Below, piece by piece: positions 5,913-11,343 of a DNA stretch of 12,652 nt (the stretch's first letter is position 1; each line of letters starts with the position of its first letter). The position numbers were made by a program, and so were the translations under genes. The notes below the pieces were generated by a model. It was not told the origin of the DNA. It made no database searches and saw only the letters and a list, made by a program, of their open reading frames with translations. This DNA comes from DASQLQ01 sp035629935 (GTDB lineage Bacteria > Actinomycetota > CADDZG01 > WHSQ01), in the NCBI GenBank assembly GCA_035629935.1, contig DASQLQ010000112.1:1-12652 (forward strand), given 5' to 3'.

Positions 5913-7157
5913 ATGAGCACGAACAAGCTGGTCGGGATGCTGCTGGGGACCGAGGAGGACTGGCCCAGCGCGTTCGAGTCGCTCATGGCTCGCGTCGGTG
6001 GAGTCGACTACGAGGGCGAGCGTTACGAGTTCCCCACCGAGCGGATCACGATCGAGCCCTTCAACCTCCGTGACACCCCCCGCCATTCCCTGGTGATCGA
6101 TCGGCTGGCTCACTGGTACTACGTGCCCCGGGAGTGGCTGAAGAAGGTGGCGATGATGAACGACGTCTACCTTCTGAACAACCCCTTCACCTTCCAGTCG
6201 ATGGAGAAGCATGCTGCGTACTGCGCCATGATCCGTTTGGGACTGAAGGTCCCCGACACGTGGTTGATCCCGTTCAAGAAGCCGCCGGACAACCCACGTT
6301 TCCCTTATACGGCCGAGAAGTACAACCAACCGTTCGACCTCGAAGAGATAGCGGAAGCGATCGGCTACCCATTCTTCATGAAGCCATTCGACGGTGGAGC
6401 TTGGGTCGGCGTGACCCGCATCGCCGACAAGAAGGCTCTTCACAAGCGGTACGACGAATCGGGCGAGCGGTTGATGCACCTGCAGTCCTCCGTCGAGAAC
6501 TTCGATGCGTTCGCTCGGAGCCTGTCGATCGGCGCCGAGACGATGGTGATGCGCTACGACCCCAGCCGGCCCCTGCACGATCGGTACAAGGTTGAGCACG
6601 GTTTCCTTCCGCCCGAATTGGGGGCCGAGGTCGTAACGATCGGGAAGCTCGTCAACGCGTTCTTCCTGTGGGAGTTCAACTCGTGCGAGACCTTGGTGAA
6701 AGACGGCGAGGTCTATCCCATCGATTACGCCAACGCGTGCCCGGACATCTCGATCATCAGCCTTCACTACTACTTCCCATGGGCGATCAGAACGCTGACG
6801 AAGTGGTCGATCTTCTGCACCGTGACCGGGCGACAGATGCAGGTCGATCTCGAAACGAGGAAGTACTACGACATCGGTGACAGACAGGACCTGAGTTACG
6901 AAGAGAAGATCGCGGAGTACGGCCGGCTGGCTGCAGAGCATTTCGATGCGGCTCGCTATCACGAGTTCTGCGAGAAGCATCTACCCCACATCGACGAGAT
7001 AACCGTCGATTACTTCTCGAGCTCGGCGTTCGACGATCTGCTCGTTAGAACGGTCAAGGACACTTTCCCCGAGAATGAACACGAGATGTTCGTCGCCCAC
7101 TACCGTGGGTTGATCGCCCTGTGGGTGGACGACCAGCAGAAACAAGCTGCGGTCTAA
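5913..7157 (+). CDS. ATP-grasp domain ligase of unknown substrate
   Basis: A 414-residue protein of the ATP-grasp superfamily, which couples ATP hydrolysis to joining a carboxylate (through an acyl-phosphate) to an amine, thiol or other nucleophile. LLNNPFTFQSMEKHAAYCAM (88-107) is the run-up into the fold, with Lys99 at the usual first lysine position. YPFFMKPFDGGAWVGV (152-167) holds the ATP lysine Lys157 and the glycine-rich loop. FLWEFNSCETLV and YPIDYANACPD (268-278) would supply metal ligands, here Glu254, Asp271 and Asn274. About 130 residues follow the core and have no motif I know; they include an aromatic WSIFCTVTG region and a helical tail. There is no signal peptide, so it is cytoplasmic. 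It is the last gene of the operon and its TAA overlaps the convergent ahcY stop. It could be a peptide or amide ligase, an amino-acid ligase or a protein-modifying enzyme; the sequence does not decide. Confidence 0.82.
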   Translation: MSTNKLVGMLLGTEEDWPSAFESLMARVGGVDYEGERYEFPTERITIEPFNLRDTPRHSLVIDRLAHWYYVPREWLKKVAMMNDVYLLNNPFTFQSMEKHAAYCAMIRLGLKVPDTWLIPFKKPPDNPRFPYTAEKYNQPFDLEEIAEAIGYPFFMKPFDGGAWVGVTRIADKKALHKRYDESGERLMHLQSSVENFDAFARSLSIGAETMVMRYDPSRPLHDRYKVEHGFLPPELGAEVVTIGKLVNAFFLWEFNSCETLVKDGEVYPIDYANACPDISIISLHYYFPWAIRTLTKWSIFCTVTGRQMQVDLETRKYYDIGDRQDLSYEEKIAEYGRLAAEHFDAARYHEFCEKHLPHIDEITVDYFSSSAFDDLLVRTVKDTFPENEHEMFVAHYRGLIALWVDDQQKQAAV

Positions 7158-8416
7158 GTACCCTCTTCCCAGGACTCCAGGTACGCGCGCTGCTCGCTCG
7201 TGAGCTCGTCGATGCGAACACCCATCGTTTCCAGCTTCAGACGGGCGACCTCGCGGTCTATGTCCTGCGGGACCGAGTAGACCTTCTTCTCTAAGGTCGC
7301 GGCGTTCTGCTTGAGCCACTCGCAGCTCAGTGCCTGGTTCGCGAACGACATATCCATCACCGCAGCAGGATGTCCTTCGGCCGCAGCAAGATTCACCAAC
7401 CGTCCTTCGGCCAGCACGTAGATGCGGCGATCACCACCAAGGTTGAACTCGTCGACGTTCGGACGAACCCGACGGCTCTCACCTGCCAAGGAGCGAAGAC
7501 CGGCCAGATCGATCTCGATATCGAAGTGACCGGCGTTGGCGAGGATGGCGCCGTCCTTCATGAGTTCGAAATGCTCGCCTCTCAGAACGTGCTTGTTCCC
7601 CGTCACCGTCACGAAGATGTCGCCCTGGCTGGCTGCATCGGCCCCCGGAAGCACCCGGAATCCGTCCATCGCGGCCTCGAGCGCCCGGGTCGGATCGACC
7701 TCCGTGACCACGACGTCCGCGCCCATACCTTTCGCGCGAGACGCCACTCCGCGTCCGCACATGCCGTATCCACAGACGACGACTGTGCGACCGGCAAGGA
7801 GCACGTTCGTCGCACGGATGATCCCGTCGATGGCGCTCTGACCTGTGCCGTACCGGTTGTCGAAGAGGTGCTTGGTCTTGGCATCGTTGACGCTGACCAC
7901 GGGATACCCCAGGACGCCGTTGGCTTCCATCGATCGCAGCCGGATGACACCGGTGGTCGTCTCCTCGGTCCCACCGATAATCTCGGTGAGTTGATCGCGT
8001 CGCTGCTGGTGGAGCATCGTGACTAGATCACCGCCGTCGTCCATCGTGATCATCGGCTTGCGATCGAGCACGGCCTTGAGGTGCCCGTAGTAACCGGAGT
8101 CGTCGACGCCGTGGATCGCGTACACGGGGATCTCGTACCCCCCCACCAACCCCGCCGCGGTCTCGTCCTGTGTGGACAGTGGGTTGGAAGCACAGAGCGA
8201 GACATCTGCCCCGCCCGCCTTGAGGGTTCGCATCAGGTTGGCCGTCTCGGTGGTGACGTGCAGACAAGCTGCGATCGACACACCTTGGAGCGGCTGCTCT
8301 TTCTCGAACCGCTCCCGGATGCGTTGCAGGACCGGCATCTGCCGGTCGGCCCATTCGATCTTGAGCCGGCCCTCGTCCTGAAGGTCTAGGTCGTGGATAT
8401 CTGATTCGACAGTCAT
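7154..8416 (-). CDS. ahcY: S-adenosyl-L-homocysteine hydrolase
   Basis: A 420-residue NAD-dependent enzyme that reversibly splits S-adenosylhomocysteine into adenosine and homocysteine, closing the methylation cycle in the cytoplasm. Recognisable blocks in order: CLHVTTETANL and CASNPLSTQDETAA in the substrate domain; GTEETTTGVIRL; NRYGTGQSAIDGIIRATN around the catalytic Asn/Lys region; VVCGYGMCGRGVA, the NAD-binding GxGxxG loop; NAGHFDIEID; and EGHPAAVMDMSFANQ near the end. The length is that of the short form found in archaea, Thermotoga and many actinobacteria, without the insert of the eukaryotic and proteobacterial 470-residue form. The C terminus is ESWEEGT instead of the K...YRY tail of long forms. 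It is read from ATG 8416, diverging from the flavin reductase gene by 25 bases, and converges on the ATP-grasp gene with overlapping stops. Confidence 0.96.
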   Translation of the reverse strand: MTVESDIHDLDLQDEGRLKIEWADRQMPVLQRIRERFEKEQPLQGVSIAACLHVTTETANLMRTLKAGGADVSLCASNPLSTQDETAAGLVGGYEIPVYAIHGVDDSGYYGHLKAVLDRKPMITMDDGGDLVTMLHQQRRDQLTEIIGGTEETTTGVIRLRSMEANGVLGYPVVSVNDAKTKHLFDNRYGTGQSAIDGIIRATNVLLAGRTVVVCGYGMCGRGVASRAKGMGADVVVTEVDPTRALEAAMDGFRVLPGADAASQGDIFVTVTGNKHVLRGEHFELMKDGAILANAGHFDIEIDLAGLRSLAGESRRVRPNVDEFNLGGDRRIYVLAEGRLVNLAAAEGHPAAVMDMSFANQALSCEWLKQNAATLEKKVYSVPQDIDREVARLKLETMGVRIDELTSEQRAYLESWEEGT

Positions 8417-8425
8417 AGGCCAGGG

Positions 8426-8431
8426 AACCTA
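8426..8431 (-). promoter_or_regulatory. Candidate -10 box (TAGGTT) for ahcY
   Basis: On the minus strand TAGGTT (8431 to 8426) lies 9 bases before ATG 8416, implying a transcript starting at or within a few bases of the start codon. A second hexamer, TAAGGT (8436 to 8431), is an alternative that would give a leader of about 7-8 bases. Either one overlaps the -10 candidate of the divergent flavin reductase gene. Confidence 0.35.
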
Positions 8432-8435
8432 CCTT
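8430..8435 (+). promoter_or_regulatory. Candidate -10 box (TACCTT) for the flavin reductase-SDR pair
   Basis: TACCTT at 8430-8435 is followed by 6 bases and ATG 8442, the spacing of a leaderless start. No ribosome-binding site is seen in front of this gene, and only 25 bases separate it from ahcY. Confidence 0.4.
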
Positions 8436-8441
8436 ACGGAC

Positions 8442-8957
8442 ATGCCGGTCGAATCGGAGATCTTCCGCGACGTACTCACAAACTTTCCCTCCGGAGTTGC
8501 CATCGTGACGGCCTTCGACCGCGACCGGAAGCCCCACGGACTAACGGTCAGCGCCTTCTGCGCCGTTTCGATGGATCCGCCGCTCGTTCTCGTCTGCATC
8601 GACAGGGCATCGAACACGCTTCCTGCCATGCAGTCGGCGGGGGCATTCACAGTCAATCTCTTGGCTGCCGGCCGAGACGAACTTGCCCTCCGGTTCGCCA
8701 CGAAAGGGGATGACAAGTTCGACGACCTCAACTGGGAGAACCCCAGCTTGGCGCAAGCGGGTCCCGTGCTCGTCAGGGACTCCGTCGCATATGCGGTGTG
8801 CACGAGCCATTCGGAGTTCGAAGCAGGAGACCACTTGATCGTGGTCGGCCTGGTCGAGGCAGCAGCCAGCGACCACGAAGCGGCTCCCTTGGTCTACGCC
8901 CGAAGGCAGTTCGGTGCTTGGGATCCTTCCGAGGTCACTCCTCCCGAGACTGGGTAA
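8442..8957 (+). CDS. Flavin reductase family protein (FMN-binding split barrel)
   Basis: A 171-residue protein of the flavin_reductase-like family. Its members bind FMN or FAD in a split beta-barrel; most use NAD(P)H to supply reduced flavin to a partner monooxygenase, and some act as diflavin electron carriers. Family hallmarks: FRDVLTNFPSGVAIVTA at the N terminus, HGLTVSAFCAVSMDPPLVLV in the middle (flavin phosphate and isoalloxazine contacts), NTLPAMQSAGAFTVNLL, and GDHLIVVGLVEAA followed by PLVYARRQFG at the end. The length is normal for the stand-alone reductase. No monooxygenase gene lies next to it here; the gene downstream is an SDR whose promoter candidate covers this stop codon. It starts at ATG 8442, divergent from ahcY. 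Confidence 0.9.
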   Translation: MPVESEIFRDVLTNFPSGVAIVTAFDRDRKPHGLTVSAFCAVSMDPPLVLVCIDRASNTLPAMQSAGAFTVNLLAAGRDELALRFATKGDDKFDDLNWENPSLAQAGPVLVRDSVAYAVCTSHSEFEAGDHLIVVGLVEAAASDHEAAPLVYARRQFGAWDPSEVTPPETG

Positions 8958-8960
8958 GGT
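8955..8960 (+). promoter_or_regulatory. Candidate -10 box (TAAGGT) for a leaderless SDR transcript, overlapping the upstream stop codon
   Basis: TAAGGT at 8955-8960 is followed by exactly 7 bases and ATG 8968. Its first three bases are the TAA stop of the flavin reductase gene. No Shine-Dalgarno lies before the SDR, so an own leaderless transcript is a plausible way to translate it, alongside read-through from the upstream gene. Confidence 0.45.
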
Positions 8961-8967
8961 CGCACCC

Positions 8968-9747
8968 ATGACTACTCAAGATCTGTTCTCCATCAAGGGA
9001 AAAACCGCCTGTGTCACCGGTGGATCGCGTGGGATCGGTTTGATGATCGCCCGGGGATTCGTCGAAGCGGGAGCGAAGGTCTACATCTCGTCGCGCAAGA
9101 AGGAGCAGTGCGATGCCACGGCAGCGGAGTTGTCCAAGACCGGCGAGTGCATCTCGGTGCCGGCCGATCTCTCCGGGCTCGAAGGTATCGGGCATCTCGT
9201 CGACGCGGTGCAGCAGAAAGAGTCCGAGCTCCACATCCTCGTCAACAATGCGGGGGCCGCGTGGGGTGAGCCGATCGAGACCTATCCCGAGTCGGGCTGG
9301 GACAAGACGATGGATACGAACGTGAAGGCGATCTTCTTTCTGACCCGGGAAATGCTGCCGCTACTACGCAAGGGGGCCGCGGAGGAAGATCCGGCACGGG
9401 TGATCAACATCTCTTCCATCGAGGCCTTCAAGGTCCCCGCGTGGGAGAACTACGCCTACTCGGCCAGCAAAGCGGCCGTCATCCAGCTGACACGCCACAT
9501 GGCCAGACGGTTGGCCGACGACCGGATCACCGTCAACGCGATCGCACCGGGCCTGTTCCCCAGCCGGATGACGAAGTTCGTCTTCGACAACGAGGGCACG
9601 GTCGAAGCGTTCAAGAACACGGTGCCGATGGGTCGCGAAGGTAGGGCGGACGACATAGCCGGACCTGCGATCTTCCTTGCCTCGAAGGCTGCCAACTACA
9701 TGACGGGTTCGTTCGTGACCGTCGACGGCGGAGCGCTCGTCAGCTAG
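8968..9747 (+). CDS. Short-chain dehydrogenase/reductase, RhlG-like 3-oxoacyl reductase family
   Basis: A 259-residue classical SDR using NAD(P)H in the cytoplasm. It shows the coenzyme loop TGGSRGIG, the structural NNAG motif, catalytic Ser in NISSIEAF, and YSASK with catalytic Tyr and Lys, then NAIAPGLFPSRMT and the C-terminal TGSFVTVDGGALVS. The FPSRMT stretch, the YISSRK second strand and the MLPLLRKGA segment resemble Pseudomonas RhlG and related SDRs annotated as 3-oxoacyl-ACP reductases. RhlG reduces beta-ketoacyl groups, so an acyl substrate is the best guess, but SDR substrates cannot be fixed by sequence. The frame is open back to 8914, but ATG 8968 begins the usual N terminus (MTTQDLFSIKGKTACVTGG) and has a well-placed -10. 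It lies 10 bases after the flavin reductase gene and converges on glpX with only 30 bases between stops and no obvious terminator. Confidence 0.92.
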   Translation: MTTQDLFSIKGKTACVTGGSRGIGLMIARGFVEAGAKVYISSRKKEQCDATAAELSKTGECISVPADLSGLEGIGHLVDAVQQKESELHILVNNAGAAWGEPIETYPESGWDKTMDTNVKAIFFLTREMLPLLRKGAAEEDPARVINISSIEAFKVPAWENYAYSASKAAVIQLTRHMARRLADDRITVNAIAPGLFPSRMTKFVFDNEGTVEAFKNTVPMGREGRADDIAGPAIFLASKAANYMTGSFVTVDGGALVS

Positions 9748-9777
9748 CCGTTCTCAAGGGCTCAGGCTGCGGCGAGA

Positions 9778-10776
9778 TCAGTACTCGATCGTCGAGTACT
9801 GCGCGAGCTTGTTGCGACGGTGCACCGCATCGATGACTCGGACCGTGCCGGACTTGGAGCGCATCACTATCGACTGAGTGATGGCGTCGTCACCTCGGTA
9901 CTTGATCCCCTTCACCAGGTCACCATCCGTGATCCCTGTTGCCGCGAAGAAGACGTTGTCGCCAGACACCAGATCGTCGGTGGTGAGTACTTTGTCGAGG
10001 TCGTGGCCCTCTGCGATCGCTGCTTGCCGCTCCTGCTCGTTACGTGGCCAGAGACGCCCTTGGATCACTCCGCCCAGACACTTGACGGCAGCAGCCGTGA
10101 TCACTCCCTCCGGAGTGCCTCCGATCCCGAGGAGCATGTCGACGCCGGATGTGATGCGCGCGGCTGCGATCCCCGCAGCCACATCTCCGTCGGTGATGAA
10201 CTTGATGCGGGCCCCTGCCTCTCTGACCTCTTTGACCAGCTGCTCGTGGCGTTCGCGCTCGAGCATGATCACGGTCAGGCTGGCCACGTCGGTGTCCTTG
10301 ACCTTGGCAAGACGTTCCAGGTTCTCGGCGATCGGCGCGTTCAGATCGATCACGTCCCGCCCCTCGGGGCCGGTGGCGATCTTCTCCATGTAAACGATGG
10401 GGCCGGGATTGAACATCGTCCCACGCTCGGCGAGTGCGACAACCGAAAGAGCCCCGCTCATGCCTTTCGACGTCAAGGTCGTGCCGTCTACGGGGTCGAC
10501 TGCGATGTCCACCTGTGGAGGTTGGCCGTTACCGATCTGCTCGCCGTTGTAGAGCATCGGCGCGTTGTCTTTCTCGCCCTCGCCGATGACGACGACACCG
10601 TCCATCGGCACCGTTTCGAGCATCAGGCGCATAGCGTCGACTGCTGCTCCGTCGGCGCCTTCCTTGTCGCCTCGGCCCATCCAACGGGCGGCGGCGAGCG
10701 CGGCAGACTCGGTCACGCGGACGAGTTCCATCGCTAGGTTGCGATCGGGCGTCTCGCGGGCAGAGCCCTGAGCCAC
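9778..10776 (-). CDS. glpX: Class II fructose-1,6-bisphosphatase
   Basis: A 332-residue enzyme that hydrolyses fructose 1,6-bisphosphate to fructose 6-phosphate, the committed phosphatase step of gluconeogenesis; actinobacteria such as Mycobacterium rely on this GlpX type. Key blocks: RVTESAALAAARWMGRGDK with GADGAAVDAMR (residues 20-50); VIGEGEKDNAPMLYNGE (63-79) and DIAVDPVDGTTLTSKG (90-105), which carry the metal-binding acidic residues; GIGGTPEGVITAAAVKCLGG; and DLVSGDNVFFAATGITDGDL near the C terminus. The length is usual for the family. I place the start at GTG 10776 because AAGGAG lies 5 bases upstream; GTG 10782 overlaps that site, and the ATG at 10778 is out of frame. It stands alone on its strand, with an intrinsic terminator of the preceding gene about 100 bases upstream. 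Confidence 0.96.
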   Translation of the reverse strand: MAQGSARETPDRNLAMELVRVTESAALAAARWMGRGDKEGADGAAVDAMRLMLETVPMDGVVVIGEGEKDNAPMLYNGEQIGNGQPPQVDIAVDPVDGTTLTSKGMSGALSVVALAERGTMFNPGPIVYMEKIATGPEGRDVIDLNAPIAENLERLAKVKDTDVASLTVIMLERERHEQLVKEVREAGARIKFITDGDVAAGIAAARITSGVDMLLGIGGTPEGVITAAAVKCLGGVIQGRLWPRNEQERQAAIAEGHDLDKVLTTDDLVSGDNVFFAATGITDGDLVKGIKYRGDDAITQSIVMRSKSGTVRVIDAVHRRNKLAQYSTIEY

Positions 10777-10781
10777 ATTCA

Positions 10782-10787
10782 CTCCTT
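10782..10787 (-). promoter_or_regulatory. Shine-Dalgarno (AAGGAG) deciding the glpX start
   Basis: AAGGAG (10787 to 10782, minus strand) followed by 5 bases precedes GTG 10776. It rules out GTG 10782, whose first base is part of the site. Of the start codons here it is the only one with good spacing in the GlpX frame. Confidence 0.75.
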
Positions 10788-10877
10788 CACCGTTTGTTCT
10801 CGCCGACAGCCGAGGCCGCCGGTGCTCGACGGACCGACCAAGGGCGCAAGGGTACCTTCAGGCTCGACCCCAAATGA

Positions 10878-10904
10878 AAAGGCGCCGGGTTACCCGGCGC
10901 CTTT
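10878..10904 (-). terminator. Intrinsic terminator after the small secreted-protein gene
   Basis: A perfect inverted repeat with 12-base arms (10878-10889 and 10893-10904) and a 3-base loop. The stem is GC-rich in its centre (GGCGCCGGG) and A/T at the base. Read on the minus strand it begins 22 bases after the stop at 10926 and runs into TTTTCATTT, a usable U-tract. It separates that gene from glpX. On the plus strand the tract is weaker (TTTCTC), so the minus-strand direction is favoured. Confidence 0.88.
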
Positions 10905-10925
10905 CTCAAAACCTGGTAGAGCGGT

Positions 10926-11264
10926 TCAGTCGTGGCCGGCTATGACCCAACCTCCGGCGCTCTTCACGGTGGCTGTGACCTTGTCGCCGATCTCGTAATC
11001 GAAGGCGACCGGCCCGGGCTCCGTGGGCGACGCGTATTTGATCTTCGATTTGCCCCTCTTGATGACGACGATCCACTCCCCGGCCCCCACGGCGCCGGTG
11101 ACCGTTCCACTGGACGAGTCCGACGTCACGGTGAAAGTGCACTTGGGCTGAGCGGGATTGAAGGCCTCACAGGCCTCCGGGTCCTTCTTCACTTCAACGG
11201 CCGATGAAGGAACTGCAACGAGCAGACCTACAGCCGTCAGCGTGGCAACGAGCGCCTTCCGCAT
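10926..11264 (-). CDS. Small secreted protein of unknown function
   Basis: A 112-residue protein I cannot assign to a family. It begins with a clear Sec signal peptide: MRKALVATLTAVGLLVAVPSSA, cleavage likely after Ala22. The mature part is about 90 residues, with two cysteines (32 and 42, in ACEAFNPAQPKC) likely to form one disulfide. It is followed by a strand-rich stretch: TFTVTSDSSSGTVTGAVG, EWIVVIKRGK, FDYEIGDKVTATVKSAGGW. This looks like a small extracellular beta-barrel or Ig-like fold. ATG 11264 is chosen over ATG 11270 because AAGGGGGG lies 6 bases before it and abuts the other. A strong terminator follows, so it is probably a single-gene transcript. It lies between the glpX and BNR-propeller genes, all on the minus strand. 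It shares no obvious sequence with the operon's secreted protein at 5275-5910. Confidence 0.8.
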   Translation of the reverse strand: MRKALVATLTAVGLLVAVPSSAVEVKKDPEACEAFNPAQPKCTFTVTSDSSSGTVTGAVGAGEWIVVIKRGKSKIKYASPTEPGPVAFDYEIGDKVTATVKSAGGWVIAGHD

Positions 11265-11270
11265 GTCCAT

Positions 11271-11278
11271 CCCCCCTT
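11271..11278 (-). promoter_or_regulatory. Shine-Dalgarno (AAGGGGGG) of the small secreted protein
   Basis: This G-rich site ends directly at ATG 11270 and lies 6 bases before ATG 11264, so it selects the second ATG. That start also gives the more typical MRKALV signal-peptide opening. Confidence 0.65.
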
Positions 11279-11343
11279 GCTTCCGCTAGGCAAGCGGTAT
11301 CTGTGCCTGCTTAGCTACTTCGCCCGAAATGGGGCGATTCCTC

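Noticed and set aside
5844..6980. A 378-codon open frame on the minus strand opposite the ATP-grasp gene
   Set aside because: It lies wholly antisense to a gene with clear ATP-grasp motifs, shows no recognisable domain or ribosome site, and its composition is that of a reverse-frame shadow in GC-rich DNA.
9748..9777. Bidirectional terminator between the SDR and glpX
   Set aside because: Only imperfect CAGC/GCTG and AGCC/GGCT pairings and no T-run on either strand.
9820..10737. A 305-codon open frame on the plus strand opposite glpX
   Set aside because: glpX is unmistakable on the other strand; this frame is His/Asp/Arg-rich shadow sequence with no family signature.
10849..10854. TACCCT as a glpX -10 box on the minus strand
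   Set aside because: It fits TAnnnT but has no -35 partner and no spacing rule to support it, unlike the leaderless cases; it could occur by chance.
11321..11336. Small hairpin (CGCCC / GGGCG, 6-base loop) between the BNR gene and the small secreted gene
   Set aside because: Only five pairs and no U-tract follows on the minus strand, so it is too weak to call a terminator.
11271..11343. Possible riboswitch or structured leader before the small secreted protein
   Set aside because: Short complementary bits (CTTGC with GCAAG near the ribosome site) can be drawn, but no conserved core of any riboswitch class I know is present and the region is only about 70 bases.
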